Assembly (NCBI GenBank): GCA_022316685.1 | Contig: JAKJHU010001546.1 | Location: 1-64,000, forward strand | Reading direction: 5' to 3' | Source: Progne subis subis | Lineage: Eukaryota; Chordata; Aves; Passeriformes; Hirundinidae | Length of the DNA stretch: 64,000 bases | In this document: positions 11,389 through 22,112 of the stretch, in pieces | How the letters are laid out: each line of letters starts with the position of its first letter | Position numbering within the stretch: the stretch's first letter is position 1 | Notes under the pieces: generated by a model | Databases searched by the model: none | What the model was told of the DNA's origin: nothing | The model's input: only the letters and a program-made list of their open reading frames with translations | Translations under genes and position numbers: made by a program

Positions 11389-11888
11389 AATTGAAAGTAA
11401 GTTTTGATGTTTGAGATGTATTGGATACTGGATGTATGGGAAAACACTTGTGTGACCAACTGAAAGTTACCTGCAGCCAGACCCAGGTCAAATGGAATGT
11501 TCTGTCTCACCCCCCAATGGTTCATCCCACACCTGTACCCCTCCCTGAAGTGTCAGGTATCTGTAACCTCATTGGCACAGATCCTGTTCCAGGCCCACCT
11601 CAAGACCCCTTATCAGGGGTCTGCAGTGGTGGCTCGCTCTCTTGCTTGCTCTTGCTTTTGCTCCTCTCCCTCTTGCCCTTTGCTCCTTGCTCCCCTCCAT
11701 TCCCTACCTCTCCCTTCCCCCACCTCCTAGGCCTTGCACTGAGCTGCAGCCTGGCAGCTCAGAGCAAGGCCTCACATCCCTTACAATAAACCCACTGTTC
11801 TAAAACCTAACTACAGAGATCTCTTGTTTACATATATCTATGCCGTCCTGGAGTCCACAACAGCAGAGGGGACAAAACAATTTCTATA
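11309..11888 (+). repeat. 3' LTR of class II provirus
   Basis: It aligns along its full length with the 5' LTR and starts with the same TGTTGGGGAGGATGAAGCC. It ends TTTCTATA where the 5' copy ends TTTCTACA. By eye the two LTRs differ by scattered substitutions and 1-7-bp indels, so the insertion is not recent. A reversed solo relative is at 56126-56684 and a more diverged one at 28467-28869. Confidence 0.9.
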
Positions 11889-12077
11889 GGCAGGTTCTGT
11901 TTGCAGCTTGGAGAAAGGACAGGTCAGACTCAGCCTGATGGGCCCTGATACCGAGGCAACCAGATAATGCTTGAACTGTGCCAAAAGCTGTAGCTGTGCA
12001 GAAAGAAATAGTTACCTTGTAACAAGGAATGGGAATGAAGCTCTTTTCAGAAATCAGAAAAATTTAACAGAACAAGC

Positions 12078-13116
12078 TATATTGGTTTGGCACGGCCTGG
12101 ATTTTGGTGGCAGGGACACCACAGGTATCCATGGGGGATGCAGAGATCCACTCAGAGCCCATGGGGATCCATGGGGATGCAGAGATCCACTCTCAGCCCA
12201 TGGGGATCCATGGGGATGCAGAGATCCACTCTCAGCCCATGGGGATCCATGGGGATGCAGAGATCCACTCTCAGCCCATGGGGATCCATGGGGATGCAGA
12301 GATCCACTCTCAGCCCATGGGGATCCATGGGGATGCAGAGATCCACTCTCAGCCCATGGGGATCCATGGGGATGCAGAGATCCATCTCAGCCCATGGGGA
12401 TCCATGGGGATGCAGAGATCCACTCTCAGCCCATGGGGTCCATGGGGATGCAGCCACTGGGGATCCATGGGATGCAGAGATCCACCCACAGCCCCTGGGG
12501 AGGTGCCCATCCCAGAGCGGGTGGATGCCTGGATGAGGCTGTGATCCAGTGGGAGACCCGGTGGAGAGAGGGGGCCCTGCTTCCAGGCTGGAGCAGCCTG
12601 TCCTTGGAGGACTGCACCCCGTGGGAGGAGAGCCCCATGCTGCAGCAGTTTGGGAGGACTGTGTGCCCGTGGGAGGGACTCACGTTGCAGCAGGTGCGGT
12701 AGGGTGCTGCTCTTGTGAGAGTGGACCCACGCTGGGGCAGTTCATGGAGAACTGTATCCAGTGGGAGGGACTCCATGGCCACATGGGGGAAGGACTCCTC
12801 TCCCAGAGCACAGAAGAAATCTCTAGATGAAATGAGAAAACTCCCATGCCCTGTCTCTCTGTGCGTGGGGAAGGACGGAGGAGCTGGGGAAAAAGGTGAG
12901 GGTTTTTTACCTCTCATTATTCTCTCTCTGATTCTGTTAGTATTAAAATTCACTTTGCAACTTGAGCCTTTTTTGATTTGAAATATTTTCCTGGTCCTTA
13001 TCTCACTCATGAAGTGTTTTTAATATTTTTTTCCTTCTCTGCCCAGCTGTGGCAGGGGAGGATGAGTGAAGGACTCTTGTGGGTGCCTGGCAGTGGGCCA
13101 GTGTCCAACCATGACA
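12078..13116 (+). mobile_element. Solo ERVL LTR with internal minisatellite, copy 1
   Basis: It begins TATATTGGTTTGGCACGGCC and ends AACCATGACA. In between are the blocks I associate with avian ERVL LTRs: GTGATCCAGTGGGAGACC, GGACTGCACCCCGTGGGAGG, a TTAGTATTAAAATTC region, and a final GTGGGTGCCTGGCAG block. CAAGC (12073-12077) before and CAAGG (13117-13121) after fit a 5-bp target duplication with one mismatch, as expected for ERVL. Relative to the old LTR at 3137-4390 much of the 5' half is missing or replaced by the minisatellite. Sister copies are at 47397-48396 and 56766-57560. Confidence 0.75.
12130..12480 (+). repeat. 39-bp minisatellite inside ERVL LTR (about 8 units)
   Basis: Near-identical 39-bp units begin GATCCACTCTCAGCCCATGG. 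Because 39 is divisible by three, all frames read as 13-residue repeats, which explains the repetitive open frames here. The last, diverged unit (12475-12520) runs smoothly into ordinary LTR sequence (GAGCGGGTGGATGCCTGG), so the array grew from LTR sequence. The right arm has about 7 units (48048-48330) and the third copy about 3 (56815-56925). Confidence 0.95.
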
Positions 13117-13560
13117 CAAGGTAACTGCAAACAGCTGACCCCTGGCTATTTGAGCAGGCAATCTTATAGAGCATTTGCAGGAAGCAGGGGTAATAAGTTC
13201 AAGGATTTTCTGAGCCTTCATCAAAACAACCACCAGGAGGGACGAGCACTTCGCAGAGACCAGCATGTACTACAAGGGCTTACATAATCATGTGATTAGA
13301 AAATATGTACAATAAAGGTAGGAAAGTATAATGAGAACAAAAAAAAAGTATAAAAGCTAGTACTGTGTGAGAACAGACAAGTGAGTTTGTGGTGGAGCTA
13401 TCCCCTCACTCCTAGCATTGATAAAAAATATACAAGCCTTATAGTATGGGTTACTGTTTTTTGCCTAGTTTTCCTGGGTTTTTCTGCCCACCTCATTGCC
13501 TGCAAAGTTGGAATGCACCAGCAGGAATTCCCAGTTCTGGGAGGGCTGTTTCCCTGGCTA
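13117..13560 (+). other. Possible LTR-like segment with TATA, copy 1
   Basis: The segment contains AGTATAAAAGCTAGTACTGTGT (~13348-13370). In the third copy the same layout has TATAAAAG at 57814 and AATAAA at 57888, a spacing that suits a retroviral U3-R-U5. I cannot define both ends or a target duplication, so it may be another LTR into which the ERVL LTR inserted, or simply host sequence. The right-arm match is 46950-47396 reversed. Confidence 0.3.
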
Positions 13561-13639
13561 TGAAAGCTTCCCCAGCTGATGTGTGGAACCAAGGAGATCA
13601 TTCTGACAATGCAGGGACTCTTTAACAAGGGTCCATTGT

Positions 13640-15380
13640 TTTCCTCTCCCTGCCCCAGCCCTGCAGAGCAGCCCAGACCTGTCTGGCCCTGCAGCAGGAA
13701 CTGGAGGCACTGGAGGTCAGGAACAGCCACTCTGTGTCTGGAATGCTCAGGACATGCTCAGCTCAGGCAGCTCGTGCAGCCCCAGGGCCAGCCCCGCTGC
13801 CCAGCACAGCAGCACAGAGTTGGCCCCGGGGCTCCTCAGGCAGCTCCTGCTGCCCCAGGGACAGGGCAGCCTCTGCCAGGGCTCCTCTGCACAGCCACGG
13901 GCTCCTGCTCTGCTCCTGGCACATGCCAGCTGCCCACAGAGCCTTTGCCAGGGGAACACGTCTGTGCTGGCCTGAGCAGCCATTGCTGCAGCCCCTGCCC
14001 TGCTGCCCACAGCCCCGAGCTGGGGCTGCTGCTCTGCAGAGCACGGGGGCTGTGCTGCCCGGGGCCCTGGGCTGCCTCTGCTGGGCTCTGCTGCTCAGGC
14101 TGGGAGACAGAGGCAGCTGATGCTGCTCCCTGCACTGACCCCCTCGCACACAGGCTCTGCTGGGGCCATGGAGGCTGCTCAGAGGTGCCTGCCTTGTTCC
14201 AGGGCTGCCCCATGGCCTTGGGGCTGCCCTGCATCCTCCTGGGGAAGTTCCCTGAGGGTCAGACCAGCCCGTGCCCAGACTCCTTTCCCTGTGCCTGCTG
14301 TGTCCCCTGGGGCTGCAGAGCTCTCCTGGCTCACAGCACACATTCAGTCCTTGATCTCGGGGTGAGCCCACCCTGGCCAGGCCTGTGCCCAGGGAGCTCC
14401 ACTCCCTGCTGATCCCTGGCACACACTGTCCCTGCAGGTGCCCTGTGTTCTCCTGGCAGCTCCCAAGGCCCTCCAGACAAAGCTTTCCCCTGCCATCAGC
14501 CCTGGCACCAGCTGCAGAGCCCCAGCCAGGTTCAGCACAGACCATTCCCCATCTGATGGGCCCTGGCCACCAACAAGCAGAACCTGAGCCAGCCCTGAGT
14601 GCCCTGAAGGCCACACTGGGACCCTGATCTCATCCCACTGAGCCCTGGGAGAACAAGGAACACAAGGAGCCTCTTCAGAGTCTGTTCCTTGGGCCTGTTC
14701 CTGAGAGGGACTCTGCAGGGAGAGCAAAGCCTTCCTGCCCTGCCCTCAGGAGATCCCTTTGCTGCTGCAGCTGCTGTGCTGGAGCCCAGCTGTGTCCCAG
14801 CAGTGCCCATGGCCCTGTCCCTGCCTGTGGGCACAGCACGGACACGCAGCAGCACAGTGACCAAGCTGCCAGAGCACTCGGGCCTGACAGCCACAGCAGG
14901 GCTGGGAAGGAGAGGCTGGAGCTGGGAAGAGCAGATGTGGGAAGAGCCAGGGCCATTGTCCCTGGCTGTGCTGCTGTGCTGGGAGTCTCTTCCCTCCACC
15001 TCTGCTCACAGGCACTGCCCCTGCAGAGGACAGAGAAGGGCTGAGGAAACATCTTGAACACACAGGGCAGAGCAGGACACTTTATTTTACATAAATGCAC
15101 AGTGATGATGACTCCTTACTGTCTCTGCTTAACACAAGCATGGGAGGTGCCGATGTAGAAATACAGTGACCAATGGGATCCTTTTTGGAAAATATATTTA
15201 AAAAAAAAAAAAAAAAAAAAAAAAGAGGAAAATTAAAATACACCAAATTAGAATAACAAAAAAGACACATGGCACAAAAGCAGTCTGGGCCTGGAATAAG
15301 TCCCATTCTGAATGCTATGCAGAAACAAAGAGGCACTCGATTATTTTCTGAAAAGCACAGAGTGGTCATATTCCTCAGGG
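13640..15380. other. GC-rich part of duplicated unit, no gene recognised
   Basis: This block occurs three times: here, reversed at 45080-46830, and at 58445-60180. Long open frames appear on both strands, but no frame is favoured in all three copies, and small indels shift frame between copies without compensation. It ends in an A-run (15198-15224; T-run 45241-45263 and A-run 60001-60018 in the other copies). I see no domain. Confidence 0.6.
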
Positions 15381-15383
15381 CCA

Positions 15384-15476
15384 TCCTCACACTCCTGGTT
15401 CCTCAGGCTCCAGATGAGGGGGTTCAGTGTTGGAGGCACCAGCGAGTACAGAAGTGACAGTGCCAGATCCAGGGAT
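15384..15476 (-). pseudogene. Olfactory receptor TM7/C-terminal remnant, copy 1
   Basis: On the minus strand this reads a receptor end: PSLDLALSLLYSLVPPTLNP, then a WSLRNQE version of the conserved TM7 motif. Sequence upstream of it is not receptor-like, so only about 30 codons survive. The same remnant is at 44990-45081 (+) and 60181-60275 (-). The last is where the gamma-env provirus begins. Confidence 0.8.
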
Positions 15477-16724
15477 GGGCACCAGGGTGGCACAGGTGAC
15501 CTTTAGGCTTTGCAGGGCCCAGGCACAAGGGCCTGTGCCCGAGTCAGGGCTGAGCTCACACTCTGTGGGCTGGGGCAGAGCCCAGGCAGAAATCAGCCCC
15601 TGCCCCAGCAGCTCTGCAGTGGTGGCCACCAGGCCGGGTTGCCAAGGGAGGCTTCTGGCCATGGCCTGCAGGGAGCTGCTGCTGCCAAGGTGCCTTTGGT
15701 GTCCCAGGCTCTCCTGGCACAGCTCCCAGCACTCTGCACTTGTGCCCGAGGCCTTCACTGTGTTGGGGCTGGCCTGGGGCTTTTCCTGCAGCGGGACTGG
15801 CCTGGCCATGGCACAGGAAAGGCAGTTCCTGCTGGAGCAGGAGGCTCTGCCTGCAATGGGCTCAGACAACTCCAACAAGGCTCTGTTTGCAAAGTCCCCA
15901 GTGGGAAATGAAGAAGAGGAGGTCATGCTGCTTTTGGGGTGCTTGAAAGCAGCCTGACTCCTCCATCCCCAAGTTCAGCATCCCTGAGAGGGAGCTGAAG
16001 CTGTGGCAGAGCTGGAAAAATGCCCAGAGAAAGGAACAACCAAGTGACACCACTGAGTGCTTCTGCAGAGCTGCTGAGCTGGCACAGCCTGGCACATCTC
16101 GACTGACAGGGCAGCACTTCAGGACTAGAAGGGCCCTGCCCCAAATTTTAACTGCAGCATCTCCTGACAGTTTCCATTCTTGATGGGGTATGAGATTCCT
16201 CCCTGGAGTGGAGACACCCTCAAGGTCACTGCCTGAGGCTGAGATTTTCCCAGGATCATTGGTCTGAGGGAGAGACACCCATCTCTACTTAATAACAGCT
16301 TTTGCTTTAATACAATTGCCTCAAAATTGCTTCCTAGAGCACTATAATAAAATAGGTGTTACAGCTCCTACCCTATGGAGTAGGTAATTCTGATTAAGAC
16401 CTTTCTGTCTAAACCATGATCATAATCAGTCATATCTATACGTGCACAAATACTTCTGGTTTGCCATCCTTATTGTGTGGGACAAAGTTGTACAAAGGTT
16501 CAATTCCACCTGTATAATCCTTTACACATAAATCCTTGACAAAGTCTCTGCGGGCTGGGGATTGGATCCAGTAAGTCCCAGGATCCTCTCACAGAAAGAG
16601 TTTGTAAAGCCTGGTTTGGGGAGCTTGGGGGTATGATTGGGTGTTGGGGTCCTTTCTGCACCTTGTGACCCAACAGGAACTTGTTTAATAAATTTTGCCG
16701 TGAAGATCCACTCTGTCCATGACA

Positions 16725-17100
16725 GGAACCCCTGTGAGTGTCTGTGACATCCCAGCTCTTTGCAGCCTGGAGACTCCTGGGATGTCCCCATGGAGCCCTG
16801 TGAGTGTCTGTGACCTCACTGTTCTTTAGTGAGCACAGGGATGTCACCACTGGGACTCCTGCCACTGCCTGGGACAAATTGGCTCCTTGGCAGCATAGAG
16901 ACACCTCTGTTGTCACTGTGCAGCCTGTGACTGTCTGCACCTCATGGACCCTTGGAAGATTAAGGACCCCTGGGATGTCACCATGGAACCCCTGTGAATG
17001 AGTGTGACCAAACAGATCCTCAGGAGCCCAGGAGACCCCTCAGATGCCACCATGGAGCCCCTGTGCCTGCACGTGAGCTTATAGTCCTTTAGCAGGTGGA
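16725..17100 (-). repeat. ~70-bp tandem repeat with GTGTCTGTGAC words
   Basis: About five degenerate units of roughly 65-75 bp share CCATGGAGCCCCTGTGAGTG, GTGTCTGTGAC and GGGATGTC. The reversed partner is 43375-43735. Some units contain blocks resembling the ~38-bp minisatellite, but period and consensus differ. Confidence 0.7.
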
Positions 17101-17104
17101 AACC

Positions 17105-17240
17105 CCTGGAATGTAGTCAATTTAAATAGATTGCTCTGCTGAGCAATCTAGTAGAATCTATTTAGAATAGATTCCTCTGCTCTGCTGAGCATGGATACTC
17201 AGCAGCTTGGAGGTTCCCTGATGAATTTTAGTTCTCCAGA
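17105..17240. repeat. Short AT-rich inverted repeats
   Basis: GATTGCTCTGCTGAGCAATC near 17130 and AATCTATTTAGAATAGATT near 17155 are small near-perfect palindromes. TCTGCTGAGCAT repeats just after them. The right arm keeps them in altered form at 43260-43330. No transposon ends or coding sequence accompany them. Confidence 0.5.
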
Positions 17241-18754
17241 GGCTTGCTCAGTCTTAGTTCTTCAGTTCAGGAATTCAGTGCCAAAGGCTCATTAGTATTT
17301 CAAAAACACCCTAAACAAGACAAGCCCCTGGGAATAATTTAATTTCAAGTCTTCAATTCTTATGTGGTTACTTAGACAGATAATTGAAGTATGTTCAAAG
17401 AGAATACACTATGTCTTTGAAAAATGCAGGGAAATTTTTTGTCCTGTTTAGTTTTTGTTTTCCTGTTTACAGATTGATATCAGCATCTCCAATTGATATT
17501 GATGATCAGAAACTCCTCGTGCACTCTGAATAGATATGAAAATCAATATGACCCTTCATGGCTGACAAATCACTTTTCCCCTACCCCCACCTCCACCATT
17601 TCCCTCCTCCAGCCCCTGGGACTCAGAGCAGCCTTGTGCCAATCTGAGCTTCCTCCTCTTCCAGGCTGCAGCTGCAGCTTTCAGCTCCTTGGGCACCAGC
17701 TCCCACCTGCTTCCTTGCAGAAGGAGCTGCCTGAGACACAGAGGGATGTTCATTTATTGTCAGCCAACAAATCCAAGAGGAAGGAACAGCTCCATGAAAA
17801 ACAGAAATCCAGCCAGTGACACAAATGGAGGGGAAGATCAGGATTCCTTCTCTGCCATCATACAATTCCAGGAAATTCCTGGTCTCTCCTGGTCGGAAAA
17901 CTTTAAATGTTTATTAAGAGTGCTCAAATGACCCAGCTAGTGAAGATGTGCTCGATGCACCCCTCACAAGCTGCAGGTCCTGTACAGCCCTGCAGGGCTC
18001 CTGTCCCATCTGCTGTGCTCCAGTGTAAAACAGGGCCCAGCACTGTCCCAGGATCATTAGAGAGCTGAAATTGGAAAGGACCTCAGCAAGTCAGCAGCCC
18101 AAGCTGTCAGAAACTGGGCCAGACCAAGTGGTTCAAGGCCTTGATTTGGTCTGGATTGGAAAATCCCAAAGGACAGGGAGATGGCAGCATCTCAGCATCT
18201 GGCTGAGCCCATGGGAACAAAGGTTTCCTCCTGTCCTGGCTGAAGCTCCCCTCTTTCACCCTATATCATTGTCTTTTGTCTCCCACCAGGCCCCCAGTGA
18301 AGAGCCTGGCTCTGTGTCTCTCCATCACCTCCTCGGTGGCACTGCCAGGCTGGCATGAGGAGCCCCTCAGCCTTCCCTGCTCTGGGCTGGACAAGCCCAG
18401 CTCCCTCAGCCTCTGCTCACAGCCAAAGGGCTCCAGCCCCACCTTGGAGGCCCTTCCCTAACCCTGCTGCCAGCTGCCAGACATCTTTCCTGCCCTGGGG
18501 AACCCAACCCAGGTCCACAGTGACCTGGATCATGCACGTCCTTGATGTCCTGGTCACACAGCCCAGCCCCTTGTCCCCGTGTCAGGCTCTGGGGTTGATC
18601 CTGTGGAACATCCTTTGGTGGAGGCTGTGGCTCCAGGTGGACCATGGGGGGACAGTGGACAGGGGACCCTGCTCAGCATGAACAGCATTGGACTTCATGG
18701 GGGGAAACTGTGAGGGGGTGGGGTGGAATGACCAACCCAGTGACACACACAGCC

Positions 18755-18905
18755 ACCTGTAACATCACAGCCAGCTCTATGATGTCAGACCTCTGCCCTG
18801 TGATGTCACAGATGGCTGTGATGTCACAGAATGGCCTATGATATATAGCTGCTCATGACCTCACATAGCCTCTTCGTGATGTCATAGCCCACTCTGTGAC
18901 CTCAT
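18755..18905 (+). repeat. Short tandem TGATGTCA-type repeats
   Basis: TGATGTCA or TGACCTCA words recur about seven times within 150 bp, spaced roughly 18-27 bp. The right-arm counterpart is 41575-41715. The words resemble a weakened cAMP-response element (TGACGTCA), but I see no gene start next to them. Confidence 0.6.
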
Positions 18906-19339
18906 GTTACCAGATGATAAATGGTCTACACCTGGTGAGCTAACACAATGCTCATTCTCCAAAACCACTGGCCCATGGAAACACACATGCCCATTGTGTA
19001 AGAAGGGGAACTGGAAATTCACCAGCCTCAGTGTCCTGCCAGCTCAGCCAGGCTGACTGGAACATTGGGGTCTGTGAGCACCAGGGACCACCAGAGAGAC
19101 CCCCAGGACAGAAGTGTTCATGGAAACAGGGAAGGGAAATACGTAAATGATTCCATGGAAATGATAATTGTGTGTATGTTTAGTTCAGAACCATCAATGA
19201 ATATGAATGCAAAATACAGAATGTAAACAGAAACTTTCCTGTACTCAGCATGCATGGCTTTAGGAGGAGCTGTTCCCCCGAGCATCCAGCCAAATAAACA
19301 ATGCTGCTTCTAAATGCTACATTGGTGTTAAGGAGATTT

Positions 19340-19761
19340 TATTTTACCAAATTGTTGGTAACACTCCCACTGCCAAGGAAAGCTCTGTCTGCTGCTGTTC
19401 ACAAACAGAGAAGGGCTGGTGGGACGTGTGATGGACTGAGGCTGCCCGGGGTGCAGTGACCATGAAATAATCAACTTTCCAGAATTCTGGGAAAGAAGGA
19501 AAGGCATCAACAAAACATCTACAATGAAATTATGGAGGGCAGACTTTGGCCTCTCTAGGATGCAGATTTGGGGAGTACCGAATCAGGTACTGATTTTTAT
19601 AGGGAAACAGCTCTTAAAAACAGGAGAGTCCAGGAAGGATGGACACACTTCAAGAAAGGATCTTGAGGGGAGAGGAGCATCCTGTCCTGGTGTGCCAAAA
19701 GATGAGCCAGTGAGGAAAATGACTGGCCTGGCAGTCCGTGGTACTTTTGTGGGAACTCAGG

Positions 19762-19807
<46 letters not shown>

Positions 19808-21172
19808 GCAACACCTCTGACAGAAGGTCAGGCAAATCAGGAAATGTTTAAGGATGTTGTTAGGTCATGGGGAAAGAAAATTAGAGAGATGAAAGATCAG
19901 TTAAAATTTAACCTGCCCAGTTTTCTGAAAAATTAAAATGTTTCCACAAAGTAAATTTATAGCAAAATGTGGATAAGAAGAACCTTTAGTTTTTATTGAA
20001 TGCTGTGAGGAATATAGTAACTAGAGATAAGGAAAAGGCTGAGCTGCTTAACACCTTGTTTGCCTCATTTTTTCAACAATCAGACAGGTTGTCCTCAGGA
20101 CAAGTGTTCTCCTGAGCTGGTAGATGGGCACAGGGAGCAGGAATTCCCCCTGTCATCCAGGAGGAAGCAGCTGGTGACCTGCTGAGCCCCTCAGATGCTC
20201 ACAGGTGTCTGTGGGACCAGATGGGATCCATCCTAGGGGGATGAGGCAGCTGGTGCATGAGCTCACCAAGCTGCTCTCCATCATTTCTCATCAGTCCTGG
20301 CTCTGCAGGGAGGTCCCAGAGGACTGGAGGTGCCAATGTGAGCCCATCCCCAAGAAGGGCTGGAAGGAGGATCTGGGGAACTCCAGGCCTGTCAGCCTGA
20401 CCTCGGTGCCCAGCAAGGTTCTGGAACAGATCACCTTGAGAGCCATCACAGGGCAGCCACAGGATGGCCGAGGGATCAGACCCAGCCAGAGTGGATTTCA
20501 GTATCTGCATTGATGATCTGGATGAGGGGACTGAGTCCACCATCAGCAAATTTGCAGATGACACCAAGCTGGGTGTGAGTGTGGAGCTGCTGGAGGGTAG
20601 GAGGGCTCTGCACAGGGACCTGGACAGGCTGGATCCAGGGCCCAAATCCAACAGTGGGAGGTTTAACAAGACCAAGGGCTGGGTCCTGCACTTTGGCCAC
20701 AACGACCCCTGCAGTGCTACAGGCTGGGGACAGAGTGGCTGGAGAGTGTCCAGGCAGAAAGGGACCTGGGGCACTGATGGACAGCAGGCTGGACATGAGG
20801 CAGCAGTGTGCCCAGGTGGCCAAGAAGGCCAATGGCTCCTGGCCTGGATCAGGAATGGTGTGGCCAGCAGGAGCAGGGCAGTGATTTTTATCCTGTGCTC
20901 AGCACTGGGGAGGCAGCACCTCGAGTGGTGTGTGCAGTTCTGTGCCCCCAATTTCTAAAGGACATGGAGGGGCTGGAGCGTGTCCAGAGAAGGGCAACAA
21001 GGCTGGTGAGGGGTCTGGAACACAAATCCTGTGAGGAGCGGCTGAGGGAGCTGGGGTTGTTTATCCTGGAGAAGAGGAGGCTCAGGGGACACAAGGTGGT
21101 GTCAGGGCACAGGTTGGGCTTGATGATCTCCAAGGTGTTTTCCAACCTTGCTGATTCTGTGATTCTCTAAAG
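19340..21172 (+). mobile_element. CR1 LINE, ORF2 pseudogene with 3' end, left arm
   Basis: Broken frames follow CR1 polymerase order. An endonuclease/linker part contains MKLWRADFGLSRM (19524). Then come VPEDWRCQCEPIPKKGWKED and RPVSLTSVPSK (20310-20420), then, after an abrupt jump near 20505, DDLDEGTESTISKFADDTKL (20515-20575), CVQF and KRRLRG. The jump removes the reverse-transcriptase palm, so the element is dead. The 3' end has the CR1 signature (TTCCAACCTTGCTGATTCTGTGATTCT, in part, near 21140). It was present before the arms duplicated, because both arms share the same deletion. Confidence 0.9.
19762..19804 (+). repeat. Poly-A run inside CR1
   Basis: There are 43 A in a row, within the CR1 polymerase region where lysine codons are expected (…TQEKKKK). 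It is therefore not a LINE tail. The right-arm counterpart is 25 T (40684-40708). Confidence 0.9.
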
Positions 21173-21174
21173 CC

Positions 21175-22080
21175 ACCCTTGGAGCAGTTGCAGGATGAGC
21201 CCTGGGCCTCCTCCTCAGAAGGTCCAGCAGCCCAGGTCCCTCAGCTTCTCCACACAGCCCCAAATCCCATCCTGTCAGTCCTGCAGATCCTCTGCAGCTC
21301 CTCCTCACTGCCCAGAACAGGGAGCCCCACAGCCAGACACAGCAGCCCAGATGTGCCCCCATGGCCTGTGGTGCCTCTGGCAAGGGAACAGCCCCAGGCA
21401 CTGCAGGAGCCTGCAGACAATTCCTGCAGCACTTGTAGGATGATCCTGCTCCCCAAGGGACGTTCCCATGTGTGATGCTGTTTGCCCCCAACCTGCCCAC
21501 GACCACCCTGGGGCTGCTCACGGGGCTTTTCTCTGCTGAGCATTGGCCTGGGCGTGTTCTGGAGAGAGCCTTGGGCAAGGAGCCTGGAGTCCCCCAGGCC
21601 CTGGCCTGAGGCGTCAGCGCTGCCCCAGCAGTGCCCATGGCCTGTCCCTGCTGCAGCCCCGGCACTGCCACCCCCAGCACTGTGCCCGGCCCCGAGAGCA
21701 CTCAGGCCCTACAGCAGCACCAGGGCCAGGAGGGCAGCGGGGCAGGGGCACGGGAGCAGCACTGGCAACACCAAGTGCTGCTGCTGCTGGGCACAGCTGC
21801 TGTGCCAGCACTGATCTGCCCCAGCTCTGCACACAGACATTGCTGCTGCAGCTCCAGAGAAGGGGAACAAAGGGGGATCTATTGAGAAATCTCTGCTGGG
21901 AGATCCTTTAGCTCATTTATAGCTACTGAGAGCACAGCTTCCTATTGACACAGTGTGGGGCCACAGTAAAGGTGGAAAGAAGAAAAACATGTCCTTGATC
22001 TGTGAACACCATTGAAAACTAAAAAAAAAGAATAAGAACTCAACAACCAAATGTACAAGTTCTATGAAAGATGACTTTTA
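21175..22080. other. Duplicated GC-rich spacer between CR1 and receptor pseudogene
   Basis: Matched reversed by 38390-39305. Overlapping open frames on both strands have no recognisable domain. It lies between the CR1 3' end and the downstream end of the receptor pseudogene. Confidence 0.5.
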
Positions 22081-22112
22081 TTACAAGTGATTTGCAGAAA
22101 TTGGACAGCAGT

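Larger units (their letters stand above)
7127..11888 (+). mobile_element. Class II endogenous provirus (ERVK-like), heavily deleted
   Basis: The order is 5' LTR (7127-7701), Lys-type primer-binding site, GC-rich leader, gag (matrix and Pro/Ala-rich region), a frame joining capsid N-terminus to integrase C-terminus, an env membrane-anchor remnant, polypurine tract and 3' LTR (11309-11888). Protease, reverse transcriptase, RNase H and most of env are gone. At ~4.8 kb it is roughly half the length of a complete class II provirus. No target-site duplication is visible: GTCCAC lies before the 5' LTR and GGCAGG after the 3' LTR. The left flank is satellite and the right flank is the inverted-duplication arm. 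It cannot make virus. Confidence 0.9.

Noticed and set aside
12087..12702. Long repetitive open frames (HGDAEIHSQPMGI-type repeats) as a repeat-protein gene
   Set aside because: The unit is 39 bp, so every frame on both strands stays open. The array lies inside an LTR, and unit number varies between paralogues.
13579..14412. Long Ala/Pro/Ser-rich open frames in GC-rich blocks, including 13763-14614 (-), 23717-24298 and 58443-59171
   Set aside because: Frames on both strands overlap at full length, are shifted by indels between the three copies, and contain no domain. They are expected in GC-rich DNA with few stops.
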